64,000 nucleotides of DNA from Desmodus rotundus (GCF_022682495.2 NC_071398.1:83843193-83907192), one strand, 5' to 3'. Positions 23,200 through 36,352 are shown, counted from the stretch's first letter. Translations and numbers: made by a program. Notes: generated by a model not told the origin, from the letters alone.

Positions 23200-24380
23200 C
23201 TAACTGACCATTTCTTTCTTACTCAGAAGATAGATTTTTTCTGTAATAACACATAAAAGAATGAGAGGCCAAAAGGCCAATCACGTAAAAGAGATCAGAT
23301 CTCCCTGATGAAGACAAAGTAAGTTAATGTCATAAGTTGTGAATAGTTTAAAATGGAATCTGTCAGAATTAACTCTTCAGCCTAAGACTCTCCTTTTCTT
23401 TTTGTAAGTCTACTTTTGGCACAACTCTAAGCAGCTGGTACCTACTTGCTAGCTAACAATGAAGAATGATAAGAATGAACAAGAAGTAACTCACTCCTCA
23501 TTCTTCGCCACGTTAATGATCAAGCTGAGCATTTTATCTCATTAATACCTGACTGTGAAACCCCTTGTCACCTGAAAACACTAGCAATTTATTTATAAGG
23601 ATATGGTACCTGATCGGGAAGCTTTCTGCCAGCAGAGATTTTTCAAAGACTTTTCTTTCTGCTGGAGTAAATATCATATTTTTAATTATTCATAATGTTT
23701 CTCCTATTTTACCACAAGCTTCCTCAGAGGACAGAAGTGCATTAAGGCGCTTCTGTTGCTATAAGGATGTGAAGTGTGAATAGAATATACACATGCATAT
23801 ATATTTTCGCATTTCATTGTTATTCCGGGCAAACAAAATTAAACATGACTTGCAAACGCTGCCGTCAGAAACAACCAGAGGCGTAAAGTGATGCAACAGC
23901 ACTTATATTACATACACACCAGAAAACCTAGGTGGAAAATGCTCGCAGCTGAGGAGGAAACTGGAAATTTTTCACATTCTTAACAGCTGTATTAGGGAGG
24001 TAAAAAAATGTGCACATGCCTATAAATACAACCGGAAGAGCTTTATTTAGATTTATGCTGAAGAGATACTCTACAATTGTGAGCGTCTTCTATCCAAGCT
24101 AAGTTTGGTAACCTTCCTTTTCTCACCTGGAATACTGACTCGTTAAAAAAGAGAGATACGTTCTCCACATTAAAAGGCTACCTGGAACCATTAGGTTACT
24201 ATCTTACAAACGCTGCAGTTGAGAGCAGTCCCTCCCATAGGCTAATCTTTCAGGTCCATTATGGAACAATTCACACAGAGTAGAAGTCATCCTTCTTAGT
24301 GAGTAAAGTGCAGTCCTGTGCGTTCCAGCAAATGCTCACAGTCACGTAACGACCCCTACAATCAGGAAGCACAGCATCTC
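23200..24380. other. Intergenic sequence, nothing assigned
   Basis: AT-rich intergenic DNA; no gene, RNA gene or clear repeat supported. Confidence 0.5.
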
Positions 24381-24399
24381 CCTCTCCCCAGACCTTCCC

Positions 24400-25545
24400 T
24401 CACGCGTCTGTCTGTTTGTCTTGCCCCACTTCCAACCCCCCAGTGTCGCCAGCTTTGCTCTGTGGTTTTGCCTTTTGAGAGTGTCTCACTGGTGGAACCA
24501 CGGTATTTGTAACCCGGTGGGGCTGTTTTCTTTCGCCTAGCAGAATGCACAGGATTCGCCCCCGTGTGTTTGTCAGCCGTGGGTTCCTTTCGCTTCCCGA
24601 GCAGCGTCCCATGGTGTGGGTGTATCCCTCACCACCTAATGGCCATTTCTTTTGCTCCCAATTTTGGGCGATTATAAATATAACAGCTATAAGCATTCAC
24701 GTCCGATGTTGGTGCATGTGAACATAAGTTTTTATTTCTCTTCGGTAAGTATCTCAGCGTGGGACTTCTGAGTCATATGGTAAGTGGATGTTTAACTTTA
24801 TTAAAAACTCCTAAACTGTTTTCCAAAGGGTAACATTTTGCATTTCCACCAGCAATGTATGGAAGGTCAAGTTGCTTTACGTCCTTGCCAGCACTTGACA
24901 TTGAAAGGTGTTTTTGTTTGTTTGGGGGGTTTTCTGGCATTAGCCACTCTAATAGGTATGTAGTGGTAACACATTGTGATTTTAATGTGCATTTTCCTGA
25001 TGACTAATAATGCTGAGCATCTTTTAATCTGCTTATTTGCCATTTGTATATGTTCCTGGGTATGGTGTATGTTCAGTATTTTGTCTGTTTTCTTAATGTG
25101 TTGTTTCTCTGTTTTTGAGGGTTTTTAAAAAGTTCTTTGCATGTATAATACAGTTACCAGTCCTGTAGGAGATACATGTTTTGTAAATTTTTTCTCCCAG
25201 TCTGTGACTTCCTTTTCATATTCTTCACGGTGTTTTTAAAGAGCAGAGGTATTTAGTTTTGTTTTTTTGTGGGGTGGTCTTTTGTTTGTTTGCTTGGTTT
25301 TGGGCCTATGGGTATCCAATTTCTGACACCATATCTTGAAAAGACTGTATTTTCTCCATTGAATTGCCTTGCACCTCTGTCAAAAATCTATGGGCCACGT
25401 AAGAGAGGGTCCATTTCTGCACTCTGTATTCAGTCGCATTGATTTTTATGTTTACTCTTTCACCAAATACTGTGCTGCTTTGATGAGTATAACTTGATAG
25501 TCAGTCTTGAAATCAGATAGTGTGCGTCCTCCAACATTTCATATG
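24400..25545 (-). mobile_element. L1 3' region, long fragment
   Basis: About 1.1 kb that reads as the complement of an old L1 3' end: 'cctaatggccatttcttttg', 'gggcgattataaatataaca', 'cattttgcatttccaccagc', 'ctaataatgctgagcatctt', 'tccattgaattgccttgcac' and 'atagtgtgcgtcctccaaca'. Many indels; no intact frame. Confidence 0.8.
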
Positions 25546-25977
25546 TAGGTCAACAGGGAGTAAGTAATGAGAAATGTGAGTAAAATGGAGACTGCAGAGC
25601 AATCTATAAATATTCTAATTTAATTTTTGAACTTCGTGTAGGCCAACCATCCGTTTCTGCAGGCTGAATTCCATCTGTAGCTGCCAGTTTGTCCAGGGGG
25701 CGGATTTCCCGCTGGGCCCCTGTGGGACACGGGCCCTTGCAGACTCTTCTTCAGCCCTCACAGCAGCCGGGCTTGACCTCAGCAGCGTTTACCAATTTAC
25801 TCAAAATAGAAAGGAGCGGTGTGGGGTGCAGCCCATCTCCAGCGAGGGCCTCGCGCACTCTACGAAGCATCCTCAAAGAATGAGTTCAGAGTTCTCCTTG
25901 CTTACTGATGTTTGAATTTCCTTAATTGAGGAAAAAGACATTAAATTCACATTCAGAGATGAGGTTTAAAATGCAAG

Positions 25978-26343
25978 CACAGTTGACCCTAGAACAATGT
26001 GGGTCCATTTATACATGGATTTTTTTTTTTCAATAAAAATACAGTCGGCCCTCTGTGTCTCCACGTTTTGCATCTGCGGGTTCAATCACTTGTGGGTGTT
26101 TGACTTGTGGTTGGGAGTCCCTGGACGTGGGGGGCTGAATGTATGCATTATTCTGGGCCGTTTTATATAAGGGGCTTGAATATCTGTGGATTTGGGGATC
26201 TCAGGGACCCTGGAACAAATCCCCCATGGATTCTGAGGGATGATTGCAGTTAAGTCTGGGGGAGAGTCAAAAGTTCTAGAGGAGTTTTCAACAGTGTGGA
26301 GGTTGGTGCCCCAACCCCTGAATTATTCAAGGGTAAACTGTAG
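25978..26343 (+). mobile_element. Tigger-type DNA transposon containing a nested MER2-like element
   Basis: The outer ends 'cacagttgaccctagaacaa' (25978) and 'ttattcaagggtaaactgta' (to 26342) are an inverted pair typical of short Tigger derivatives. The interior from 26040 to about 26251 is a complete MER2-like element ('cagtcggccctctgtgtctc' to 'ggatgattgcag'), so one element has inserted in another. Confidence 0.8.
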
Positions 26344-26349
26344 CTATTT

Positions 26350-26810
26350 CTTTCAAAGCCAAACATACACTTACCATGTGACCCAGCAATTCTACTCCTA
26401 CGTATCTGCTCAAGAAAAGTGGTAACATAGGTCCTCTAAGACTAACATGTGAATGTTCATAGCAGCATTGTTCAAAATAGCCCAGAAGTGGAAACAACCC
26501 AAATGTCCACCACTAGTGAATGGCTAAACCAAATGTAGCACAGCCACTCGACGGAGTACTATTCAGCAGTAAAAAAAGATGAGTTGATGACTGTTTGTTT
26601 TATTCACATCTCAAAAGCATGCTGCTAAGTGAAAGAAACCAGACACAAAACACCACACACCGTGTGGTTTCATTCATATGAAATATCTTGAAGAAGCAGA
26701 CCTATAGAGACAGCAAGTAGACTAGTGGTTGTCTGGGCTGAGGGTGGCTACAGAATGAGTTACAAGTACAATGCAATGAGTTACAAGTTACAGAGGTGAC
26801 TACCTCTGTT
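26350..26810 (+). mobile_element. L1 3'-region fragment
   Basis: Sense-strand L1 3' region: 'gcaattctactcctacgtat', 'catagcagcattgttcaaaa', 'aatgtccaccactagtgaat', 'gtactattcagcagtaaaaa' and 'tgctaagtgaaagaaaccag'. Fossil. Confidence 0.85.
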
Positions 26811-26964
26811 GTACTCGGAACTAGTACAGGTGGCTAGTTAGAGAGCTTACACTCTTGTTCAGGGAGAGCTCGAGGGCAACAGAAAGGCTTCGGTGCAGGT
26901 GAAAGGGACGGGGAGGGGCACAGGAGAGAGGGGCACTGCAGAGGGATTGAGAACTAGGACAGCT

Positions 26965-27165
26965 CAAGCTTGATTCCTATTCTGGCCCCAATGCTTCCTA
27001 ACCTTCGGTGAGATATTTATCTTCTTTAAATCTCTATTGCCCCTCTGTGAAATAATGTTCATTATAGGGCTGCATACTGTGAATAAACAATGAGATAATC
27101 CACGTGAAATACTTAGCATAGAGCCTCGCCCATGGAAAGAGCTTTTAAAATTACCTACTATTATT
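26965..27165 (-). repeat. MIR SINE
   Basis: Reads as the complement of MIR: 'ctctattgcccctctgtgaa', 'gataatccacgtgaaatact' and 'tagcatagagcctcgcccat'. Confidence 0.7.
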
Positions 27166-27424
27166 TAAAATAGTTTACCCAGGGTAATGCATGTAGAGCT
27201 TCTTTTTATGTCTTAGAAAACTTGCCTATGTTAGGGAAGATGGTGGAACTTTCCGACACATTTTTACATAAAACCCCAGGAGGTGTGGTCATTCTTTGCT
27301 GTGAAAAGATACTTTAGAATAGAAATTAAGAACTGCTGCTAGACATTACTTTAAGGATGGATAGAGATTTGGATTAATTTAGCTGGTGAGTTATACACAT
27401 GGTGACAATGTCATCAAGCTTGTC

Positions 27425-27815
27425 TGGCCTGTCACCAGAATATGACTCTGTCTGGAAATAGGGTTGCCGCAGATACAACTAGGCAAGGTAAGGTCATTAC
27501 AGTGGAGCCTAATCCAACATGGCAGATGGCCTCATAAAAGAGGGAAATTTGGACATAGACAGGGAGAGCGCTTTGTGAAGGTGAAGGCCGAGACTGGGGT
27601 GACACTTCTGCAAGCCAGAGAGCACTGAAGATAGCCAGTCAACCAGGCTAAGTGCTTGGGAGGGAACAGATTCTCTCTCACAGCCCTCGGAACGCACGAA
27701 CCCTGTCAACACTCAGAGTTCTGGGCTCCGCAACTGTGAGAAAATAAGTTTCGGTTGCGTAAGCCACCCTGTTGGTGGGCCTTCCTTACGGCAGCCCTGG
27801 CAAACTCATACAGTG
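27425..27815 (+). repeat. MLT1-like LTR (ERVL-MaLR)
   Basis: Ordered MLT1-type LTR motifs: 'tctggaaatagggttgccgc', 'taaggtcattacagtggagc', 'tgaaggtgaaggccgagact', 'gggctccgcaactgtgagaa' and 'ttgcgtaagccaccctgttg'. An ancient solitary LTR with no coding content. Confidence 0.75.
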
Positions 27816-28387
27816 TGCCATGTGCTTTTCCTATTAAGTGATCGGCTATTCCCCAGATGACTTTCTTTTTGTTACAAATCTTTCCCAGGGTGTCAGTTTA
27901 TAGTATAGCTTCTAACATAATTGCATCATCAATTGAATTAAATTCCTCTTGAGTTACATTTGTAGAGTTGTATACAAAAAGTGGGTGGGGGGAGATAAGA
28001 GAAAGAAAATGTAATTACTGATTTGTTTTTACACTGAATGAATACATTCACTCTTACATTGCAGAGGGGAAGGGCTCAGAGTCACGGAGACTTTCCAGTT
28101 GCATGCCTTACCTGATTTTCTAACTAATCAAGTCCTTTCGGTTTACATTCAGTTTGTAAGTTTTCTCCAAAAATAGATCGCACGTGGTTGTGTATTGATT
28201 GCGGGAAATCTATACGCTGTAAGGTAAGAATAAGCCTGCCTTTCCATTTAAAATGTTTCTTGCTGGCAAACTGCTAAGGGTCTCACTAGACAACACAATC
28301 CTAAGACATAGGTGTAACACAGAAGTTCGAGTGGTTTAGGTACCTGTGAATGCAACTGAAAAATGTTTTCCTAGCACAGAAGAAATT

Positions 28388-28608
28388 TCTTTTTTTGTTA
28401 TTGTATTTTATTTTATTTATTTTTAGAGAGAGAGAAAAGGAGGGAAAAAGAGAGGGAGAGAAAATCAATATGTGGTTGCCTCCCATGTGCCCCCAACTAG
28501 GGGGACCTGTCCCTGCAACTCAGGCATGTACCCTGACTGGGAATCGAACAGGTGACTCTTTGGTTCATAAGTTGGCACTCACTCCACTGAGCCACAGCAG
28601 CTGGGGCT
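28388..28608 (-). mobile_element. VES SINE with 16-bp target-site duplication (copy 4)
   Basis: Antisense full-length copy: A/T-rich tail at left, GA-rich stretch, 'ccctgactgggaatcgaaca' (complement of the B-box region), and the tRNA head near 28590. Flanked by perfect tagcacagaagaaatt repeats at 28372-28387 and 28609-28624. The youngest-looking SINE in the window by its flanks. Confidence 0.95.
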
Positions 28609-29261
28609 TAGCACAGAAGAAATTCCTAAGCAATGCTATGTCTGTGTCTTGACGCACAGTGAGCCACGGACGTCTCCAGAACACATGAGCTATCCCAATG
28701 TCCGCATCCAGAATATCTGTAAAATAGGGGCCAGAAAAAAATGTATTTTTCTTAGTAGTAAAGACTTCAATCCTGACACTTGAATCTACACATTCAAAGC
28801 AGAGTCGAGAACTCTGATGTAGCTATGCGGATAATTCGAGTTAAAAACACACTTTCTTTTATTATCTGCATGTTGCAGGCGAATGTAGGAAACTATTAGC
28901 ATGAGTTACTATCCACACAATTGACTCAGTTTTCCATTTCACTTTGCCCACGTAAACAAGATGGAAATCATTGGGAGAGAAATATTTCTCGCAATGAACT
29001 GCATTTAAAACCATGGTGAAAAGTCATTTTTATCTAGTGGCCAAACATAACAACTGGCAACAGCGATTCCTTACTCTTGTGTGGCTTTGAAATTACAGGC
29101 ATTTCCCTCTGCGTTATCTGATTTGATCGGCTCCGATTTTTTTTGTTGTTTTGAGATGGTTACTGGTGAGAAAAATGAGGAGCCCAGACGTCAAGGAATT
29201 TGAAGGAGATTACACAATTGAGGACTCGTGACTCCGGGTTCAGTGTTCTTTCCACTGTGTC

Positions 29262-29615
29262 CAGGGTTCTTAAGCTTTTTGTGCCATGAGCTCACTCTTT
29301 GGGAATCTGCAGAAGCCTTTGGACTCCTCTGCAGAAAAAATGCTTATAATTATATTTTTAAAGGCACCACAGGATTACAAAGGAAACCAACTATATTAAA
29401 ATACAAATATCAAAATATTTAATACATGTGATTCAATATACACATGGTTCTTTATTAATGCATTAAATATCAAGATACAGTAGCCAATCTAATAACTGCC
29501 ACAATTCCAAAGTAGTGATGAGTATAAATGATATTTTGAGATATCTACAACAACTGGAATGAAGTATGCAGATATCTGTGATTTCTTCTGGTTAGAAAGT
29601 CACTGGTATTGCAAC
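29262..29615 (+). mobile_element. hAT-Charlie-type non-autonomous DNA transposon
   Basis: Begins 'cagggttcttaagctttttg', a typical Charlie-group end, then 'gaagcctttggactcctctg', 'acaaaggaaaccaactatat', 'tattaatgcattaaatatca' and 'gatattttgagatatctaca'. This follows an old mammalian consensus. The right terminus was not recognised. Confidence 0.65.
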
Positions 29616-30151
29616 GTATGAGACATTGGGAATTCTCAATAAATAGAAATCCAAACAGAAGGTGGCATTAGCGCTTTGAGTTGAAATCATTCTTTGATCA
29701 GCTTCTGGAGTGATTCAGGAACTCTTGCTGGGTTCTGAAGAATGAGACTGACCTTGAGTAGCTTGACATCGGGCTGGAGTGCAGGGTGCTGTCACTGAAC
29801 GGTCTGGAACCCAAGGTGAGTGACATGCATCCTAGGGCCAGGAGGCTCCATAAGTCAGTGTTGAATAAACAGCATTTATTCATTCCATAAAGATCATCCG
29901 CTGGGAATAAGGAACTGAGTGCACCCTCCCCCAGCAGCTTGATCCTCTCTTCAGATATTCAAAAGGCAGTCATAAAAACCCAGACAGAGATCAGCAGGAA
30001 ACAAAATTGCATTATTCAAGAAAAAGCTATTCATCTTGATTAACTGGATCAGGCCTTCAAGACCAGGACACATACTCTACCTCCGGTCATGCCATTGGTT
30101 CTCTCGATAATCTTGGTCAATCTGTGTGTGTGTGTGTAAATATTTTTATAG

Positions 30152-30356
30152 ACAAGATTTTATTTATTTAGTTTTAGAGAGAGGGGAAGGGAGGGAGAAA
30201 GGGAGGGAAAGAAACATCAATGTGTGGTTGCCTCTCACATGGCCCCCACTGGGGACCTGGCCTGCAACCCAGGCAGGTGCCCTGACTGGGAATCAAAGTG
30301 GTAACCTTTTGGTTCACAGCCCGCACTCTATCCACTGAGCTACACCAGCCAGGGCT
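30152..30356 (-). mobile_element. VES SINE (copy 5)
   Basis: Antisense full-length VES: 'gattttatttatttagtttt' tail, GA-rich segment, 'gccctgactgggaatcaaag' and head 'gctacaccagccagggc' at right. It lies immediately left of an L1 fragment; only a weak target-site duplication is visible (tatag). Confidence 0.9.
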
Positions 30357-30359
30357 ATA

Positions 30360-30905
30360 GTCTCTACTTCTTAGAACAGTTTTAGATTTACAGAAAAACT
30401 GAAATGATAGCGCAGAGAGTTCCCACATATCTTGCCCTCAGTTTCCTCTATTATTAACATTGGACATTAGTATGGTTTGTCTGTTACAATTAGTGAACCA
30501 ATATTGATACATTATAATGAACTAAAGTCCATACTTTATTCAGTTTCCTTAGTTTCCACTTAATGTTCTTCTTCTGTCTCAGGACCCCCCTTTACCCGTT
30601 AGTCACCCGTTAGAGACGGTTTCTCAGACTTTCCTTGGTTTCGATGATCTTGACAGTTTTGAGGAGTCTTGGTGGGGTGTTTTGTAAAATGTTCCTCAGT
30701 TGGGATTTGCCTGATGTTTTTCTCACGATCAGACTGAAGTTAGGGGTTTGGGGGCGGAGGCTCAGAGGTGAAGTGCCATCCATTTCCAATACATTGTATC
30801 AAGAGTACGTGGTATGGACATGACCAATTACTGTTGCTGTGGACCTAGTTTGCCGGCTGAGGTACTGTTTGTCAGGCTACTTTATAGCGGAGTTATTTCC
30901 TCCTG
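30360..30905 (-). mobile_element. L1 3'UTR fragment
   Basis: Complement of an old L1 3'UTR: 'cagttttagatttacagaaa', 'gagagttcccacatatcttg', 'ttgacagttttgaggagtct', 'gttgggatttgcctgatgtt' and 'gaggtactgtttgtcaggct'. Confidence 0.75.
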
Positions 30906-31339
30906 CCAATTCACTTTTTACATTTCTGTAATTAATTAGTAAAGAGAAAATCATTCCCAGAAAGCATGGTAACCTAGTCCTTCACAGGAGTGTGATCTAG
31001 AAGAGACTTGGGGAGATTTTTTAGTCCCGTCTCTGGGCCCAAGCCATCCTGCACAGATGGGATTCTGGCTGGCCTACTTCTAAAGATAAAAAAAGGAAGG
31101 GGACTCCACCGTGAAGAGTTCCGAACTCTTCAAAACTGATGTTCTACGGCTCAAGCGACACATTAGTAGAATGTCCTATTTGCTTAGCTACGTGCACAGC
31201 TCCAAGGCATTTACACCATCCTAAATAACTTCTGGGACAAGATGTATACGTAAATAAATATACGAGTGGAGAGACAAATGACGGAACAAAATATTAGGCG
31301 CTATAACACAGTGGGCGTCAATATGAAAAAAAATGTAGT

Positions 31340-31487
31340 GACTACGAACACAGACTTTGGACTGATAGGACCCAAGTTCATGTGCCGGGTCACCCAGCTG
31401 AAGCGTGTGACTTTAGAGGAGTCCCTGAGTCTTTCTAAACTTCAATTCCCTTAACTGTATAATGGGCATAATCATGCCCCCTATTAA
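31340..31487 (-). repeat. MIR SINE
   Basis: Complement of MIR: 'gacccaagttcatgtgccgg', 'cttcaattcccttaactgta' and 'taatgggcataatcatgccc'. It ends where the VES copy at 31501 inserted. Confidence 0.7.
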
Positions 31488-31500
31488 AAGTTGCACAAAT

Positions 31501-31760
31501 TGCCCTGGCTGGTGTGGCCCAGTCAGTTGGAGCGTCCTTCCCTAACTGAAAGATTGTGGGTTTGATCCCGGCCTAGGCATGGGACGTGCGCCACCTCCGG
31601 TCCAGATGTGTTTGATCCCTGGTGGGAGCGTGGATGCCATCCCTGGCTGGGGTGCGCACAGGAGGCAACCAATTGATGCTTCTCTCTTGCATCGATGTTT
31701 CTCCTTCTTTCTCTCTAAAAGCAATGAAAAAAATGTCCTCAGGTGAGGGTTACAAAAAAA
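31501..31760 (+). mobile_element. VES SINE, longer subfamily, with target-site duplication (copy 6)
   Basis: Longer variant with an internal repeat of the head-like motif ('ggtttgatcccggcctaggc' and again 'gtttgatccctggtgggagc') and a tail 'atgtcctcaggtgagggtta' before the A-run. Flanks are aagttgcacaaat (31488-31500) and aagtttcacaaat (31761-31773), 12 of 13. Confidence 0.9.
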
Positions 31761-31774
31761 AAGTTTCACAAATC

Positions 31775-34700
31775 AACGTATTGAACGCATGTGGCGTGGG
31801 TACTGCCTCAGTATGCGGGGTACCGTTACTGCACAGGGAACGACGACGGGATCCCGCTGTAGAATCACTCGAACAGGGGCTGTTTTAGGTGGATTTTTCT
31901 CAGCCGAAACCGTATGTAGCGAGTGAAAACTTCCAGCTTCCCACCTTCTTCCACTCCTTTTTTTTTTAATCAATAAATTTCTTTACCTCCTTCCCCTTCC
32001 CTTAGACTGCCTGGGCCTTCATTTCGTTCCCCACTGCCAAGCTCGCGTTCCACTGGTATTTCTGAAGCAGCAGAACTTGGTAGTGATTGTAAGAATTCCC
32101 TGGCCCCAGGTAAGTCGGAGAGCAGCAGAGAGCTGGAGAGGGGGGGAATGGTTCTGCGTTTGTGTGGTTGGTTTTAAGTAGTTGCTTTGCTGGTCCTATT
32201 ACCATAAAGGGTACTGATATTTGGGGATAAAAGTCTATGAATAAGTAATGATAATAGAAGTAAGAACCAGAACTGTGGGATACAAAGCTTGTGTTAAAAA
32301 TAGTCTGTCGTTTGCAACTCTGCCTACTAAGCCTTTTCCTAGACGGAGACACGCAGACAGCGCTCCAGCAGAGGAGCAGACAGCATGGGAGCCAGTCCAC
32401 AGCCGAAGGGAAACCGAGCTCCAGGGCAAAGCCGCTTCTCTGCTGTGGTCAAGTTGTATCCCCGGCACCGCCACTGGGTTTCTCTGATGCAGGCAAAGAC
32501 GCTTGTTTTTCCAAGCCAAGTAACCAGAGTAATAAGTGTTCCGTTCTTAAATCAATAATTATTGAATCTGAAACTTCAGAATGAGAACATTTGGGTCTGG
32601 TTTGAGAACTTCATGTTTCCTGAGACCCAGATACTCTTCCTGGACCATGCATTGTCCCGAACGCGGCTGTAACGGGCAGGCGGCCCAGGGATCCAATTAA
32701 AGCCCAGAGATGAGCGTGGCTGAACCATAAGGAAATATGAGAAGAGACTGCAGCTCAGGAGGAGGATTCGGACCCGGGTATCTGAGACGTTGTGCGTTTC
32801 ATTACCTAAGGGACTGGTCAAACTGAAGTCCTGAAACCTCAGCACAAATGGCCGCCAAACCCCGGTTCCAGGGAACTAAGAAAAAACAGACAACTATGTA
32901 AGCAAGGAGTCTGCTCAAAACACCCAGCCTCTGATCCAGGAAGACCAGTTCCTAGGACTGCAAGCCAAGGCATTACAACCGATGTGAGCAGCTGTTCTGA
33001 TGCCAATTGTGGCCTCGGATTTATTGCTTTCACGGTTAAGGTCACAGGCTAAGGCGTTCTCCAGATTTTGCTATTGAACCCAGACACCGCCGCCCCTCCC
33101 GCCTCCCCCGTCAAGCACCGGGAGTCTGTTAGGGCAGAACTGCACAAATGGGAAACACCCATCAAATGCAGCAGGAATATTAACTTCACTCGGAAGCCTT
33201 TATATGCCATTACTTTAGAAAGAATTCCTTGTTAGTCCTACCATTAAACAATTAAATTGTCAGAGATGAATTCTGTGCGTGTGTGTGCAATTTCCCCGCT
33301 CAGGTGATGTCTGCTGCAGGTCTCTCTCTGTCTCTGTCTCTCCTCCCCCTCCCCATCCCAACTATGTGTTTCCCTTTGCATTGTTGAAAATAAATACATC
33401 TTCCTGATAGCATAAGCAGTTTTTGTTAGGAACTTTGATAGCCTGCACATTTTATCCCACTCAGAAGACAGGAGTACAAAATGAAGCGCTCAGAGGTGAA
33501 CCTGTCTTTAAGTATCGCCCTGTTCCTGACACGAGTTGTTAATACAGGCGTTTTGCTCCGGTGGCGCTCAGTGCGTGGACACTACCTGAAATAGCGCTAA
33601 CTCGAGGCAAGGCCGGTGCCTGCAGACAGAAGGAGTGACTACCACATGCTATAGTCCCCTCATATTTTCATCCTAGTTAGAGCTTTATGCCTTCACAACA
33701 CTTACGTTTTCTGGGTCTCTACTACAAAATGTCCGACCTATGAAAATCACGCAGGCTTGGGAAAGGTGCGTGCGGTTTACTTAAACTCGGTACTGGCCAC
33801 TGTAGCACAGAGAGACAGACTGCTAACACAGACTGAATCACATTTAATAAGTGCAATTAAAATCACATTCGAATCCCTATAATTTTTATATATCTTAAGT
33901 TTTTACTCAATCTGATTATATTCTTGCCTTTTCATCTTTAATCTTTTTAAAAATTCAACAAACAGAAGGAGAATAGCTATCCACTAACGTGAAAAGACGT
34001 CTAGAAATTACATATATGTAAGGCAAAGGTTGAGATCAAGAAAACACTGCTGAAACCTACAAATCGTCCAGCTCCTCCAAGAACCAGTAATTCTCCGTGT
34101 GCCGCTGCAGCTATGAGCCACTCAAGTGCTCCTGGATACGAGGACAGAGCCGGTGTCACACACATAACCTGCTATTCTAATATTAAACCTCGTAAGATGT
34201 TTAGCTTTCTTAGTTTATAACAGTGTCCAGATAGGCAAGTAGGGGAGGAAAGGGGTTTCGAAATCAAATTTCAAATAGCTGCATTTTCTCTACAGACTAC
34301 GTCTGTTTGGTTTGTCTCTCTATTACCATCGGCTTATGTCTTTTTTTTTTTTTTTTTAACAAGATGGCAAAATTAGGAACTTTGGAGCCTACCTTGTTAC
34401 ACGGTGAGATTTGTAGTTAGGCTTAAAATCAGTTAGGTTGCCCTGGGCTCTCCAGCTCTGCCCCTCACACAACCTTGCGTAGCCTCCTCCTGGCCTCAGC
34501 AAGATCTGCCTTCAGGTTTTAGGTGAAACACTGCACCTTGTCATTCAGTAGTTCATTCTTTTGAACTAGAGTTCTGGTGCAGTGTAGGCCTACGTGTTTA
34601 CGGTTTTGGTCAAGAAAAAAACTGTGCAGGCCCCTCTTCCCAAAGGAAAGAAAGGAATATGGGTGGGAAAATCTCCTTGGAAGAGGAAAAGGAAATTAGA

Positions 34701-36140
34701 ACAAAAAAGAAAGTAATCTTGTCAGAAAATATTCCTATCATCTTATTACCATTGTTCTTATTTATTTATTCTCTCAGTTCTTATTTATTGTCTCAGTTCA
34801 TTTTGTAAAAAATTTAAACCTGCCTCCCCACCAACAGACACGTACCACACACTTCGACCCTCTCTTGCTCACATAGCTCTTTCTTCTACTTTCTGTGCTT
34901 CCGACAGTAGCATTGTTGTCCTTCCAAATATGAAGATGTAAGCCTTCATCCAGTCCCTCATCTTGTGCCCACTCTGTGCTGTGTCCTAACGGGCGATCGA
35001 GGACTGTTACACCTTAGCCCTCGGGAAGGTCCCTCCCTCCTCCTCTCTGGCTACCCAGGTCCCACCCAACTTTCCTACTTAACACACGGTCCCTCTTTTC
35101 CCTGAAGACTTGGGGTGAGTGTCGGGGTCGATATGCACCTGATTACCCCACTTGTTTAGCTAATACAGTTTTAACGACATTAAAATTATTCCAGTAGAAA
35201 TTTTTTAATTTCAAAAATTACCAAGTATGTTAGAAGAACATCTCTTTACAAATAATTGGTATGTTTGCCATAAACCATTCCTACCTATTCACTAATATAG
35301 GCCCCAAAATAGTGGCCAGAGCAAGGGACCATATATAGTGTGTGATTTCCATTCAGAAACAATAATAATTTCATTAATTATTAATTACTTTGATTAAAGG
35401 GGTTTTTTTTGGCATTTAGGAGATTCCTACTAAAATACAAATATCCCAGAGAGAAAGTACACTCCAAACTCATTATCAATGATTTATATCTTTTCAGGGA
35501 TTATTTTCCAGGATTCTCTGATGAAATAGCAAGTCCCTTTCCACCTGTGATGGTAAATGAGTAATTAAGCCACACAAGGAAGCAGAGCACATAACCGCAC
35601 CCGTCTTCTGAAGCAGAGACTGTCTGCTCCCCAAATCCAACATCCCACTCCAAATTTCCTCTTTTAAATTTAAGCCAAGAGGATCTTTGTACACCATTAA
35701 ACAGAAATACCCCTGAAAAGGTCATATATTAAGCTAGAAGTTATTTTCACCTCTGAATAAATTCATTTACCAGATTCTTCAAGGTGTTGACCTAAGTTAT
35801 TTACTCTTCTATTCTCTGTAGTGTCTCAAACATTTCAAATCCTCAGACTTCAACCTCAATAGTTACTGAAATAATCCTAAATTTTTATAATTTGCCCTTA
35901 AATTGTGTCTTCAGCTGGACCAGAATATTCAGCTGTTTATGGACATCTCCATCGGTGGGTTCCACGACCAGCTCACACTCAACATGACCAGAACCGGCAC
36001 AGAATGGTCCCTTCAAATTTGCCTCTTCTCGTGTGTTATGGATCCCCTCAGTCACACAGGAACTCAAGAAGGAGCCTCAGAGTCATCTTTCACACTGCTC
36101 TTCCCCACAACCAATCAGTCATTTCATCCTAAAGATTCTA
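31775..36140. other. Intergenic sequence, nothing assigned
   Basis: Mostly unique-looking intergenic DNA. Open frames up to 132 codons (32002-32400) lack any recognisable domain, overlap on both strands and have no splice or promoter context. A 16-T run lies near 34341-34357. No RNA gene seen. Confidence 0.5.
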
Positions 36141-36146
36141 AATCTG

Positions 36147-36352
36147 GCCCTGACTGATGTGGCTCAGGGGGTTGGGCATTGTCCCACAAACTCAAAGGTC
36201 ACAGGTTCAATTCCCAGTCAGGGCACATGCCTGGGTTGCAGGCCAGGTCTCTGATTGGGGGTGTGTGAGAGGCACCTGATCGATGTCTCTCTCCCTTGAT
36301 TTCTCTCTCCCTCCCCCTCTCTCTAAAAATAAATAAATAAAATCTTAAAAAA
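36147..36352 (+). mobile_element. VES SINE (copy 7)
   Basis: Full-length sense copy: 'ggccctgactgatgtggctc' head, B-box-like 'ggttcaattcc' (36203-36213), CT-rich 3' part and an (AAAT)n tail. It lies beside an L2 fragment. No clear target-site duplication was found. Confidence 0.9.

Noticed and set aside
31775..33130. Cluster of open frames (up to 132 codons) as a possible gene
   Set aside because: Frames overlap on opposite strands, lack conserved motifs, and no paired splice sites joining them were found.
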